This document shows positions 8,113 to 17,166 of a stretch of DNA of 41,573 nucleotides, in pieces. Source of the DNA: Mycobacterium syngnathidarum (GTDB lineage: Bacteria; Actinomycetota; Actinomycetes; Mycobacteriales; Mycobacteriaceae); assembly GCF_001942625.1 (NCBI RefSeq), contig NZ_MLCL01000087.1, positions 1 through 41,573 of the forward strand. The letters run 5' to 3'. A program made the position numbers and the translations under genes. Under the pieces are notes generated by a model. It was given only the letters and a program-made list of their open reading frames with translations, ran no database searches and had not been told where the DNA came from. The first letter of the stretch is position 1; each line of letters begins with the position of its first letter.

Positions 8113-9156
8113 CTACCTGCAGATCGGGGTGTTCTTGATGGTGTTGCCGGGGGTCGCAGCTCGCACGATTCGAGGGACGAGCCGACCGAGGAAATCGAAG
8201 ATCGTTATATTTATGTCGCACGCATACACGTCGGCGTAGGCACCGGATTGCATAGAGCGAGCGACACCTTTCAGCATGGCTGGCAAATTTGCGCCGAAGT
8301 ATGAGAACCGCTCACGAGCGTCGGCGGTGAGGTGTGCGGAGAGGCCGGGCTCTCGTGCCATCATTGCGCTGAGGTCTGGCTGTATGCTGGCCGATATCGC
8401 CCCAAGTCTGTTCACAGTTGTGGCGATAGAACCGACCGCTGCAGCCAAATCTGCGCGCCGGTTCCCCAGCCCTACCATCAACTCGCGGGTATGGGTGATG
8501 ATCGATTGAAGATTGGCGTTTTGGTTCGCCAGCATGGTCATCGTGTTATTCAGATTGGCGATGACCTCGCCCAGGAGCTGATCGGGGCCAGCGAACAGCT
8601 CAGCCAGAGCGGATGTCTGCGTGATCAATGTAAGGACCGAGCCACTATCCCCTTGCAAAGCTTGAATAATTCCGTTGGTGAGATTTTCTACTTGACTCGG
8701 ATCGAGCAGTGCGAAGAGCGGTTCAAATCCACGCAATAGGTGAGTAATGTCAAATGATGGCTCGGTTTTCTCGACGGGTATCTGACCATGATTACCGAGG
8801 ATGCGCCGACTATTGTCCTGGCCAGGAGACAGGCCCATATAACGCTGTCCGACGATATTTTGGTAGGTGACGGATGCAACGGTGTCGGTGTAAAGGGTTT
8901 GCTCCCGCTGGACGCGGAACGTTACTTTTGCCAGGGCATCTTCCTCCAGTGAGATTTCATCTACACGGCCGACGCGTACACCCGCGACTCGAACGTCATC
9001 TCCAGGATGTAGGCCTGCGACATTCGTGAATATCGCCGAATAGGTAGCGACTGGCCCGCTGACCTGGCGCAGCAACGTCACAGATACGAGCCACGTGGCC
9101 GATATGCACAAAACCAGAAAGATGACAAGACCGATCGATGACTTTCGGATGCTCAA
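8113..9156 (-). CDS. mceB: Mce family protein MceB
   Basis: This 347-residue subunit has an N-terminal anchor (IGLVIFLVLCISATWLVSV, residues 8-26), a Mce domain (TYSAIFTNVAGLHPGDDVRVAGVRVGRV...YMGLSPG) and a helical domain. The C-terminal YACDINITIF...NTPICR carries two Cys, as usual for MceB. The start is TTG at 9156, supported by AGGAAGG seven bases upstream; this site overlaps the mceA stop, so the two are coupled. Confidence 0.88.
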   Translation of the reverse strand: MSIRKSSIGLVIFLVLCISATWLVSVTLLRQVSGPVATYSAIFTNVAGLHPGDDVRVAGVRVGRVDEISLEEDALAKVTFRVQREQTLYTDTVASVTYQNIVGQRYMGLSPGQDNSRRILGNHGQIPVEKTEPSFDITHLLRGFEPLFALLDPSQVENLTNGIIQALQGDSGSVLTLITQTSALAELFAGPDQLLGEVIANLNNTMTMLANQNANLQSIITHTRELMVGLGNRRADLAAAVGSIATTVNRLGAISASIQPDLSAMMAREPGLSAHLTADARERFSYFGANLPAMLKGVARSMQSGAYADVYACDINITIFDFLGRLVPRIVRAATPGNTIKNTPICR

Positions 9157-9160
9157 TCTT

Positions 9161-10699
9161 CTACCTTCCTGTGTCCGGAGTGATGTGTACCGCCGCGCCC
9201 CGCAACACCGGTCCGAGTAGAAGTTGAACTGCCGAATCGGCCTCGCGGCCTACTACTTGGCTCAACTGGGAGTTCTCGGCGACGCTGCCGACCGGGCCGA
9301 CACTCCCTCCGTACTCCTGTTCGTAATTCTGTGGCAGCCCGAACGTTTCGGACGAGGCCTCCTCGGGCTTATCAGAAGGAGTCGTAATCACTGTTTCTGG
9401 GGCCGATGCTTCCGTGGGCGCGAGCGAACTGCCGGGATCTGAGATTGGCGGGCCAGGGGTGGGGTGAGCGCTCGGAGGAATCCCGCCAGGTACGTCGCCG
9501 GCGTGCCGAACCGAATCACGCGGTGGAGCAAGATTCGGTCGATTCTCCGTGATCCCATTCGGTGGTGGGATTCCCATTGATCCTAATGCCGGCAACAGAT
9601 CGGGCGCAGTCGGTACCTCTGGCGCTGTTTGACAACTTGGCCCCTCGAGTTCTCCGTAACGGGGGCAATCAGCGCGGACGTATTGTCGGAAAGGCGCCAG
9701 ACTGACGATTACCTTGATGACGTAGTTGTGTCTTTCGGTGTCGTAATTGGCCTCGACGCGTTCGGCCATTCTCGTCATCCTGGTTGCGATCGGTGTGAAT
9801 TCATCGGAGTTGTCGGCGAGCGTGCCGATAACAGGGGTCAACTGGGTGGTAATGGCAATAAGGCGGTCGGTGTGGTTATCGAACGCCTCACCAAGTGTTG
9901 TAGTCGTATTGGTGCCTGCCGAGATCAAGTTAGTCAGCTGAGATCGCGTTTCGGTCAGTGCACGCATGGGTGCGATCGCCTCGTCGAGAGCGTCGCTCAG
10001 AACTGGCTCAGCTTGTCGTAGCGCATTGGCCGCAGTCGCGAGTGCCGATATGGTGGTGGGGTCATTGTTATCGCCGACAACATTATTCAGCTGCGTAACA
10101 ATGTGGTGGAGGTCGCTGCCCGCCGCACGGATGCTACTGCCGCGGCTTTCGGCCGCGCCGCTGAGAGCTGCGAGCACACCGATGGTGTTGTCGTTGTCAT
10201 CTCGGCTCACTGACTTGAGTAATTCGCGAACTTTGGTTAACAAAGACTGGAACAAAACCGTGGGTAGGGTGTGATCCTCGCGTATCACTGAGCCAGAGCG
10301 CAGCGGAGACAGGTCCAGCCCGTTCGAGACCAATTGCACCGACGAAACCGCGAAGACGTTGGACGGAACAACTCGCGCCGTGACCGTGTCGGGGATGCTG
10401 GATGCATGATTGGGTTTGAGGTTGATTCGAACAATGTACGGTCGTCCTACGCCGGAAAGCTCGACGTCGCTAACTTCGCCTACAAGTACGCCTCGAAACT
10501 TGACATCTGACTTCGCAGGAAGACCGTCGCCCACGTTCATCAGCTCAGCGGTCACACGAACTATGTTGTCAAGCCTGCCTTGAGACTTCATGAGACACAA
10601 CGCGATGACGCTAGTGATGACGGTGAGAAAGCAAACTCCCGCGACGAACAGACGCCGATTGGATGGGCCGCGGGAGTCAGTGTCGAAGGAGTTTGTCAC
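9161..10699 (-). CDS. mceA: Mce family protein MceA
   Basis: This 512-residue protein is the first Mce subunit after the two permeases. It has an N-terminal anchor (LFVAGVCFLTVITSVIALCL, about 17-36), a Mce/MlaD domain (VRVTAELMNVGDGLPAKSDVKFRGVLVGEV), a helical region with paired Cys (RADCPRYGELEGPSC), and a long Pro/Ser/Thr-rich tail (about 365-460). It starts with GTG at 10699, one base after the yrbEB stop, with GGAGGG overlapping the end of yrbEB. I cannot assign it to a numbered mce operon from sequence alone. Confidence 0.9.
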   Translation of the reverse strand: MTNSFDTDSRGPSNRRLFVAGVCFLTVITSVIALCLMKSQGRLDNIVRVTAELMNVGDGLPAKSDVKFRGVLVGEVSDVELSGVGRPYIVRINLKPNHASSIPDTVTARVVPSNVFAVSSVQLVSNGLDLSPLRSGSVIREDHTLPTVLFQSLLTKVRELLKSVSRDDNDNTIGVLAALSGAAESRGSSIRAAGSDLHHIVTQLNNVVGDNNDPTTISALATAANALRQAEPVLSDALDEAIAPMRALTETRSQLTNLISAGTNTTTTLGEAFDNHTDRLIAITTQLTPVIGTLADNSDEFTPIATRMTRMAERVEANYDTERHNYVIKVIVSLAPFRQYVRADCPRYGELEGPSCQTAPEVPTAPDLLPALGSMGIPPPNGITENRPNLAPPRDSVRHAGDVPGGIPPSAHPTPGPPISDPGSSLAPTEASAPETVITTPSDKPEEASSETFGLPQNYEQEYGGSVGPVGSVAENSQLSQVVGREADSAVQLLLGPVLRGAAVHITPDTGR

Positions 10700-10700
10700 G

Positions 10701-11561
10701 CTACCCTCCGAACCTGGCGCCAGAGTCGACGCTCCAAAGCGCCATAGTGAGAAGCATGTTCACGATGATCACGACAGTGATGCTGGCGCGCATCGCCCTC
10801 CCGGCGGCGACACCGACGCCGGCTGGGCCACCGCTCGCGTAGTAGCCGTAGTAGCACTGCATCGTGGATGCTGCGAAGACAAACACCACGGCCTTGATCA
10901 CGGCAAAGAAGACGTCGCGTCCGCTTGCAACCAGATTGAAGTAGTGCATATAGGTACCGACAGAGTGGTCGCTTACCGCCGCCGCAACCATTTCAGCCGA
11001 AAGGTAAGCCGCCGCAAGACATACGAGAAATAGCGGAACGGCGGCTGTGACAGCCGCGGCCACTCGGGTTGTTACCAGGTATGCAACTGAGTTGATGCCA
11101 AGGGTGTCAAGGGCATCGATCTCCTCGTTGATGCGCATTGCGCCTAATTGTGCGGTAAATCGACAGCCTGCCTGGGTCGCGAATGCCAACGCGATCATCA
11201 CAGGCGCCAGCTCTCGGGTACCGACAAACGAGGAAATCAGCCCGGTGGCTGGGCCCAGCCCAAGCAGATTCAAGGCGTTGAATCCCTCTACGCTGATCAG
11301 CGCGCCCGCTGTGGCGCCCAACACGATCGCAACGCCTATGGTCCCGCCACCGACCACAATCGAGCCGTTGCCCCAGCTGATATCGACCAGTACCCGCGTG
11401 AACTCTTTTCGATAGCGGCGCACGACAAGGGGGATCGATAACAGGATGTTGCGGAAGAAGTAGCTGATGTGGCCAGCTTTTGCCACGACCAGTCCTGCGA
11501 CGAGCGCGGAGCTTGCCACCATCTGCGTCCCTGGCGGGCGGAACCGGGTGGGTGCCGTCAT
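10701..11561 (-). CDS. yrbEB: YrbEB, MlaE-type permease subunit of the Mce transporter
   Basis: This 286-residue integral membrane protein has several hydrophobic helices and the permease EQ-like loop NEEIDALDTLG (about 145-155), which in MlaE/YrbE proteins contacts the MceG-type ATPase. The ATPase gene is not in the window, as expected, because one MceG serves several mce operons elsewhere in mycobacterial genomes. It lies three bases after yrbEA and runs straight into mceA. YrbEB pairs with YrbEA to form the transmembrane pore. Confidence 0.92.
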   Translation of the reverse strand: MTAPTRFRPPGTQMVASSALVAGLVVAKAGHISYFFRNILLSIPLVVRRYRKEFTRVLVDISWGNGSIVVGGGTIGVAIVLGATAGALISVEGFNALNLLGLGPATGLISSFVGTRELAPVMIALAFATQAGCRFTAQLGAMRINEEIDALDTLGINSVAYLVTTRVAAAVTAAVPLFLVCLAAAYLSAEMVAAAVSDHSVGTYMHYFNLVASGRDVFFAVIKAVVFVFAASTMQCYYGYYASGGPAGVGVAAGRAMRASITVVIIVNMLLTMALWSVDSGARFGG

Positions 11562-11564
11562 GGG

Positions 11565-12431
11565 CTAGAAACTCGCTTTGGGGAAAACGATGATATACAG
11601 CTGGGTCATGACCACGTTGACAGTCATCAGTAGCAGTATCGACTCGACGACTGCTGCGTTCACCGAGTTGGCGACTCCGGCGGGCCCACCGCGAGTGCTC
11701 AAGCCTTTGTGGCAACTCACGATCGCCACAATGGCGCCGAAGACCACGGCCTTGGCGAGCGCCAACAGCAGGTCGCCGATCGTTGCGAACGAGGAGAACG
11801 TCGCGACAAAAGATCCCGGCGTGCCGTTTTGCATGTAGACGTTGAATGTGTAGCCGGCGAGGAAGCCTACAAAGCTGGTTAAGCCAGTCAGTGCTATTCC
11901 CACAATGATCACAGCCGCAAAACGCGGAACTACCAGGCGGTGGATCGGCGAAACTCCCATCACCGTCATCGCGTCGATCTCTTCACGCATCGTTCGGGAT
12001 CCCAGGTCTGCGCAGACTGCCGAACCTACCGCGGCTGCCAACAAGACAGCTGCAACGAGTGGCGCACCTTGGCGGATGACTGCGAGCCCTGTGGCAGCTC
12101 CCGCCAGCGACGTTGCGCCCACTTGTCCTGCCAACAAGCTGAACTGGATCGCCAGTGTTACACCGATCGGAATCGTCACGAATATTGTTGGGACAAAGGC
12201 TGTTGAGGCCATGAATGCGGCCTGCTGTATGAACTCTCGGAACTGGAAGCGGCGAGCGAGTGCATCGGTGAACAAGCACTGAACAGTGCGCACCGCTAGT
12301 ACGGCCTGTCCGCCCAATGTCCCCAGCGACATCAACGGGTGGGACGCAATGTACCTGCGCGCCCCATCCGCAACCTCGCCTATGGCATCGCGGGTTCCCG
12401 TTGTCGCGGAGCCGGATTCGGAGATTGTCAT
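11565..12431 (-). CDS. yrbEA: YrbEA, MlaE-type permease subunit; first gene of the mce operon
   Basis: This 288-residue permease has the EQ-loop MREEIDAMTVMG (about 148-159), flanked by membrane helices, and the family glycine motif TRGGPAGVANSVN near the C-terminus. It heads ten co-oriented genes with gaps of at most 17 bases. The ATG at 12431 lacks a strong ribosome site. The palindrome at 12549-12572 lies 118 bases upstream, so transcription of the whole operon is probably controlled there. Codons are less GC-rich to the eye than in the core genes after 25 kb, in keeping with acquired DNA. Confidence 0.92.
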   Translation of the reverse strand: MTISESGSATTGTRDAIGEVADGARRYIASHPLMSLGTLGGQAVLAVRTVQCLFTDALARRFQFREFIQQAAFMASTAFVPTIFVTIPIGVTLAIQFSLLAGQVGATSLAGAATGLAVIRQGAPLVAAVLLAAAVGSAVCADLGSRTMREEIDAMTVMGVSPIHRLVVPRFAAVIIVGIALTGLTSFVGFLAGYTFNVYMQNGTPGSFVATFSSFATIGDLLLALAKAVVFGAIVAIVSCHKGLSTRGGPAGVANSVNAAVVESILLLMTVNVVMTQLYIIVFPKASF

Positions 12432-12548
12432 CGGAAGCCGCAGCGTAGACCAAACGGGGTGGAAGTGAACATTGTTGGATCCTCCTGATTGCTACGCGGG
12501 GCATCAATGCCTGCGCGTCGGGGACGTCCGCGAGACCAATTGCCCGAG

Positions 12549-12572
12549 TACCGACCGTGCGTACGGTTAGTA
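12549..12572 (-). promoter_or_regulatory. Operator-like palindrome upstream of the mce operon
   Basis: Read toward yrbEA, the core is ACCGTACGCACGGT, a near-perfect inverted repeat that extends outward as TACTA...GGTA. The same element occurs before the atuA-like gene and the acyl-CoA ligase gene. The form is typical of a TetR-family site. The rest of 12432-12675 holds no gene that I can support; it is the leader and promoter of the operon up to the IS at 12676. Confidence 0.65.
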
Positions 12573-12675
12573 TGCACAGGTGCTGTTGGGCATGCAAGCG
12601 TTACGGCAAATATCTACATGCTGGAACCGCCGCGACTTTGATCCGCCTCGGCGGGGGTGAATGCTGTCGACCTCT

Positions 12676-13515
12676 TGGCGAGTCCCCGTTACTGAGTCCA
12701 CCCGGTTCTAGAGTCGGGTTTGTTTGATCCGGATTCAGTTGATCTGGCAGGCCATCGGGGTGTGGGTGTGCCTGCATGCCGCAGCGTACTCGGCCGGGGT
12801 TCGGTAGCCCAGGGCTGAGTGCCGGTGGCGGTGGTTGTGGTCGTGCTTGAAGTCGCCGATGACCACCCGGGCTTCGAGCAGGGTGTTCCAGTGGTTGCGG
12901 TTCAGGCACTCCTTTCGCAGTCGGTTATTGAACGATTCGATGTATCCGTTGTTCCACGGAGTGCCGGGCGGGATATAGACCATGCCCACCTTGTTCTCAC
13001 AGAACTGTTGCAGCGCTTGGGAAATAAACTCCGGCCCATTGTCCATCCGCAGCACTCTCGGCGGGCCACCGGTCGCGGCGAACACGGCTTGGAGCTCATC
13101 GACGAGCCGGTCGGCGGTGATCGAGCGCTCCACCAGGTTCAGCAGCGAAACCCGGGTGTGCTCGTCGATCATCGACGCGATCTTGATCGCCTTGCCGTCG
13201 ACGGTCGAGTCGTACTGGAAATCAATCGCCCACACCACATTCGGCGCATCGGCGACGATCGCCGGGATCGACGACACCCCGGCCCGCTTGCGCGGGCTGT
13301 GCACCCGCACCTGCAAGCCCTCCTCGCGCCACAGCCGGTGGACCTTCTTCTTGTTGACCTCACGGTGCTCGTCGTAGCGCAACGCCGCCCAGGCACGCCG
13401 AAACCCATGACACGGGTGTTTCGTGGCATAGGCGCGCAGCCAGGCCCTCATTTCAGCGTCGGGATCCTGTGGCGTCTGGGCCAGCGGCAGCCGGCGGCAG
13501 GTGGAACGGGCCAGC
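12676..13515 (-). mobile_element. Truncated second copy of the IS3-family element (840 bp)
   Basis: It matches 129-968 over its full 840 bp, from the TGGCGAG terminus to ...GGGCCAGC, in the same orientation and with no difference that I noticed. Copies of shadow frames read identically in both. It lacks the orfA end and the right inverted repeat. At 13516 the sequence passes directly into the atuA-like gene, which marks a deletion that removed both the IS 5' part and the gene's 3' end. Alone it cannot transpose. Confidence 0.92.
12735..13515 (-). pseudogene. Truncated OrfB of the second IS copy
   Basis: It is identical to OrfB at 188-1027 from LARSTCRRL onward, so the DDE core is intact, but the first 20 or so residues, the frameshift region and OrfA are missing. 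The frame stays open upstream into DNA antisense to nothing known, giving a chimeric start at 13592 that is unlikely to be used. It lies on the same strand as the atuA-like gene and could be read through from it. Confidence 0.8.
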
Positions 13516-15132
13516 TGCGCGTAGGTTGGGTAGCAGGTGTCGGTGGACTGGGAGGTCGGCGGTCTCCGGCAGTAGTTCTTTGAGCATTGCAACAGATATG
13601 GTGTGGACTAACCAGCGCCATTGTTCATCTGTACGGACCCATACGCCGACGTTGGCGCTGTGGCCCTTGTCTCCACTACGGGCACCGGCGATGGTGCCGA
13701 GTGGGAGGCGCAATGTCGGCCCGTGCACCAATCGGTCTGGAAGCGGTGGCTGTTCGGTCGCAATAAGCTCGCGAGTGTGACTAGCAGGGGCGATATCAAC
13801 GCGGTTCCCGTTGGCGTGCACGGCGGAATGTCGGACCAAACTCGCCTTCACGGAGGCGGCGGTGAACCTACCGTATGCTTGGCTGTCGCTTGGGGGTGCG
13901 GTGACATGAAACCCTGGGTAGCTCGCGAGACCGAGTTCTATTGCGGTGCCTGTGAATGCGCGTCCCACGTTGGCAGGATCGGAATCTCGAACAATGCAGT
14001 GCAGCAGGGCGCTCGCTGTCTCCTCGGTGTCCGCGTTCAGATGGTCGGTTCGGGCTAACGTCCACTCGAGTTCTGCTGGTTTGATCGGAAGCGCAGCTTC
14101 AAGTTGCCGACGGACCAATTGGCCCTTTGCCTCGATGTTCAGTCCGGTGAGCACGAACGTCACCGCATTGCGGTATCCGGCGATGTCATTGACAGACACC
14201 TTCAATGTCGGCGGCGGCGGTTCCCCTTTCGCTGCCGAGATCGCCACCCGGTCTGGACCGTCTGGAGCGAGAGTCACACTGTCTATTCGCGCGGTCGCGT
14301 CGGGATTGGCGTAACGGCCGCCGGTGATCTCGTAAACCAGCTGGCTCGTCACCGTTCCGACACTGACCTCACCTCCCGTGCCAGGATGTTTCGTGATCAC
14401 CGAGGAGCCGTCGTCATGAATCTCCGCTATGGGAAAGCCGGGGTGCCCCATGTCGTCGATACTGCCGAAGAATGCGTAGTTGCCGCCGGTTGCTTGTGCA
14501 CCACATTCGATGACGTGCCCGGCAACGACTGCCCCAGCAAGTTTGTCGTAATCCGTTTTACCCCAGTCAAAGTGCGCGGCAGCAGGCCCCACCGTGAGTG
14601 AGGCGTCGGTAACTCGCCCCGTTACCACGATGTCTGCTCCGGAGTTCAAGCACTCTACGATGCCCCAAGCGCCAAGGTAGGCATTGGCCGCGAGTGGAGA
14701 ACCCAACCCGAGCTCGGCTGCGCGTGGCAGTAGATCGTCACCCTCTACGTGCGCGACTGCCACCGGAATGCCGAGATCATCGCTGAGCGTGCGTATTGCG
14801 GTGGCTAGACCCGCGGGATTGAGTCCGCCAGCGTTTGTGACGATACGGACGTTGTTGTCTTGAGCCAGCCCTAGGCAGTCTTCCATTTGCCGCAGAAAAG
14901 TCTTCGCATAACCGCCGCCGGGGTTTCGCGCCCGGTCGCGAGCTAGAATGAGCATGGTCAGTTCGGCGAGGTAGTCCCCGGTGAGGTAGTCGAGCTCACC
15001 GCCGGTGAGCATCTCGCGCATCGCGGACAGTCGATCACCGTAGAAGCCCGAGCAGTTGCCGATTCGAACCACACCGGGGGCTCGCAATCGGGGCAGGGCG
15101 TCGTCTTTCTGATGCACCGGCCGATTCGCCAT
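13453..15132 (-). CDS. AtuA-family (DUF1446) protein with IS-replaced C-terminus
   Basis: This 559-residue frame opens MANRPVHQKDD and contains the family's VRIGNCSGFYGDRLSAM, TGDYLAELTM, VTNAGGLNP, VTGRVTDASL and GARSGDKGHSANVGVW motifs. The family includes AtuA of acyclic terpene utilisation; the reaction is not settled. After HLLPNLRA the frame enters the IS and adds about 20 foreign residues before a stop at 13453. Relatives continue past PNLRA for roughly 40-50 residues, so the true C-terminus is lost and activity is doubtful. It is divergent from the acyl-CoA ligase gene and has the shared palindrome 47 bases before its ATG. Confidence 0.8.
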   Translation of the reverse strand: MANRPVHQKDDALPRLRAPGVVRIGNCSGFYGDRLSAMREMLTGGELDYLTGDYLAELTMLILARDRARNPGGGYAKTFLRQMEDCLGLAQDNNVRIVTNAGGLNPAGLATAIRTLSDDLGIPVAVAHVEGDDLLPRAAELGLGSPLAANAYLGAWGIVECLNSGADIVVTGRVTDASLTVGPAAAHFDWGKTDYDKLAGAVVAGHVIECGAQATGGNYAFFGSIDDMGHPGFPIAEIHDDGSSVITKHPGTGGEVSVGTVTSQLVYEITGGRYANPDATARIDSVTLAPDGPDRVAISAAKGEPPPPTLKVSVNDIAGYRNAVTFVLTGLNIEAKGQLVRRQLEAALPIKPAELEWTLARTDHLNADTEETASALLHCIVRDSDPANVGRAFTGTAIELGLASYPGFHVTAPPSDSQAYGRFTAASVKASLVRHSAVHANGNRVDIAPASHTRELIATEQPPLPDRLVHGPTLRLPLGTIAGARSGDKGHSANVGVWVRTDEQWRWLVHTISVAMLKELLPETADLPVHRHLLPNLRAAGPFHLPPAAAGPDATGSRR

Positions 15133-15178
15133 CCAATCAACTCCTCAACGGGGATTCAACGGTGTCCGAGTATTACAC

Positions 15179-15196
15179 TGACCGCGCGTACGGTCA
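15179..15196 (-). promoter_or_regulatory. Operator-like palindrome upstream of the atuA-like gene
   Basis: The minus strand reads TGACCGTACGCGCGGTCA, an 18-base inverted repeat of the same design as at 12549-12572 and 15398-15415. It lies 47 bases before the ATG at 15132 and is followed by GTGTAATAC, a possible -10 region, so a bound repressor would block the promoter. Confidence 0.65.
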
Positions 15197-15397
15197 ATAG
15201 CGCTCCATCTGCATCTCGGCGCTGATCGGTGATTCATCTCGATCGGCCCGCGCCTGACCCTATTCTGGCTGTGGCGAATGACCCCGTAGGGCAAGGAGAT
15301 TTGAGGACATCGTCAGCATCGATACCTCAGACGTTAACCAGTCGGTGCTGCGGGGTGATGATGTGCGCAGAGCTGCGGACGCTCGTACTGCGCATCA

Positions 15398-15415
15398 TGA
15401 CCGTACAAACGGTTA
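15398..15415 (+). promoter_or_regulatory. Operator-like palindrome overlapping the acyl-CoA ligase promoter
   Basis: TGACCGTACAAACGGTTA shares the ACCGTAC-N3-CGGT core and spacing with the two other sites. It overlaps a -10-like TAGTAT at 15414-15419, which would put the transcript start near 15426. The span 15197-15397 between the two sites holds no gene that I can support. Confidence 0.65.
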
Positions 15416-15451
15416 GTATCGATAACTCAAGGCATGGATGAAGGAGTTGGC

Positions 15452-16990
15452 ATGGCGCTCGGGATCGGTGAGTGGATAACGAGACGTGCATCGCGCACGC
15501 CTAATCGGATCGCCCTCGTCGATGGAAGGGAGGGAACCGAGTTCACATACGCAGACCTCGACCGGCGTTCGGGGATCCTGGCCGAGATGCTCCGTGCCTC
15601 GGGGGTTCGGCGAGGTGATCGAGTAGCGCTCCTGATGGGCAACTCGACAACGTTTCTTGAGCTGCTTTTTGCCGCGGCGAAGCTTGGCGCCGTGACCGTT
15701 CCCATCAACTTCCGTTTGTCGGAGGGTGAGGTCGCGTACATCCTTGATAATTCCCAGGCGTCGATTCTCTTCCATGACTCTTTGCGAGAACGCCTGGCCC
15801 GCGAGGCGGCCGCGGAGATGCAGACATCGGCTCCGACAATAGTCGATGCCAGTGAAATCTCCCTACGAGTTGACGTATCGGTTGACGCCAGTTGTTCTGG
15901 GGGTAGTGAGCCTGCGAATCCGCATGATCTTGCTGTAATCATGTACACCTCGGGCACGACGGGCAGGCCCAAGGGTGCCATGCTCACTCACGGCAACTTA
16001 GAATGGAATGCGGTGAATATGCTAACCGCGGGCAAAGGCATAACCGGTACCGACGTCACGGTAACCGTTGCCCCGCTGTTTCATATAGGCGCGTTGGGGC
16101 TATTCACTCTTCCGCTTCTGTACGCGGGTGGAACGGTGATCGTGGAGGAGCAGTTCGACGCCCCACGAGTCCTAGAACTTTTGGCACAAAAAGGCGTCAC
16201 CGTACAGTTCATGGTTCCGACAATGTGGGCGGATCTGGCGGCGCTGCCCGACTTCGGATCACATAACCTTGAAAACCTCCGTTGGCTCCTCAGCGGGGGC
16301 GCGCCCTGCCCGCTTCCGCTGATCGAAACTTATGGAGCGAAAGGTCTGCTGTTGTCGGAGGGCTACGGTATGACCGAATTGTCTCCGGCCGCCCTGATAT
16401 TGGAGGAAGAATTCGTCTTGACCAAGGCCGGCTCCGTGGGACGCCCGTTCCTCCACGTAGAGACTCGAATCGTCGACGACTTCGACCGTGACGTGCGTCA
16501 AGGTGACGTGGGCGAGCTCATTTTTCGCGGACCCAATGTATGCGCCGGATACTGGGGTCTCCCGGACGCTACAGCAGAAGTGATATGCGGCGGTTGGTTT
16601 CACAGTGGCGATCTCGCCTTCGAAGGCGACGACGGATTCATCACACTTGTCGACCGCAAGCATGACATGATTATTTCAGGTGGCGAGAATGTGTACCCAA
16701 TTGAGGTGGAACAGATCCTCAATCAGCATCCGTTTATTTCGGATGTTGCAGTGATAGGTATACCGCACGATCGGTGGGGTGAAACCGTGCTGGCGGTTGT
16801 CGTGCCAGTAGGGCAAACAAATATCACTGAACAAGAGGTAATCCAATTTTGTCGCGAACGTATCGCCGGCTACAAATGTCCCCGCCGGGTCGAATCGGTC
16901 ATCGAGCTGCCAAGAAACGCGACCGGGAAGATTCTCAAACGTGAGCTACGGAAGATGTTTGGCGTCTCTGAAACCGCTGTTATACGCTGA
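15452..16990 (+). CDS. Acyl-CoA synthetase (FadD-type, AMP-forming)
   Basis: This 512-residue ANL-superfamily ligase activates a carboxylic acid as acyl-AMP and then acyl-CoA. Visible motifs are the P-loop YTSGTTGRPKGAMLTH (about 165-180), the SEGYGMTE core, the GWFHSGDLA hinge region, and the C-terminal catalytic lysine in NATGKILKREL (K493). The ATG at 15452 is preferred over that at 15434 because AAGGAG lies five bases before it and MALGIGEWI matches the family start. The acid specificity cannot be read. The shared palindrome and the neighbouring mce and atuA-like genes suggest that it activates an imported branched or terpenoid acid. Confidence 0.88.
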   Translation: MALGIGEWITRRASRTPNRIALVDGREGTEFTYADLDRRSGILAEMLRASGVRRGDRVALLMGNSTTFLELLFAAAKLGAVTVPINFRLSEGEVAYILDNSQASILFHDSLRERLAREAAAEMQTSAPTIVDASEISLRVDVSVDASCSGGSEPANPHDLAVIMYTSGTTGRPKGAMLTHGNLEWNAVNMLTAGKGITGTDVTVTVAPLFHIGALGLFTLPLLYAGGTVIVEEQFDAPRVLELLAQKGVTVQFMVPTMWADLAALPDFGSHNLENLRWLLSGGAPCPLPLIETYGAKGLLLSEGYGMTELSPAALILEEEFVLTKAGSVGRPFLHVETRIVDDFDRDVRQGDVGELIFRGPNVCAGYWGLPDATAEVICGGWFHSGDLAFEGDDGFITLVDRKHDMIISGGENVYPIEVEQILNQHPFISDVAVIGIPHDRWGETVLAVVVPVGQTNITEQEVIQFCRERIAGYKCPRRVESVIELPRNATGKILKRELRKMFGVSETAVIR

Positions 16991-17125
16991 ATTATCGTAC
17001 GGATTTGCCTACGTTGGCTGGGCAACGGGCGGGAACGACTCCAAATTCTGGGCTTTGATCCCGACATGCCTGAACCCCGAGACTCGCAGGCAGCCCACCG
17101 TCTGCTGACGCCCCGCACAAACGAA

Positions 17126-17151
17126 GCCTCGGCCGATTCGTCGGCCGGGGC
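17126..17151 (-). terminator. Rho-independent-type hairpin with TTCG loop
   Basis: GCCTCGGCCGA-TTCG-TCGGCCGGGGC forms an 11-bp stem with one G-T pair. On the minus strand it is followed by TTCGTTTG, so it best serves the minus-strand cassette ending at 17167. It may also stop the acyl-CoA ligase transcript from the left. The rest of 16991-17125 shows nothing that I can support. Confidence 0.6.
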
Positions 17152-17166
17152 TCCGTCGCGCTTGGG

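Noticed and set aside
12601..12909. 102-residue minus-strand frame spanning the IS border
   Set aside because: Proline-rich shadow crossing the IS terminus; the related frame at 108-362 shows it derives from the IS.
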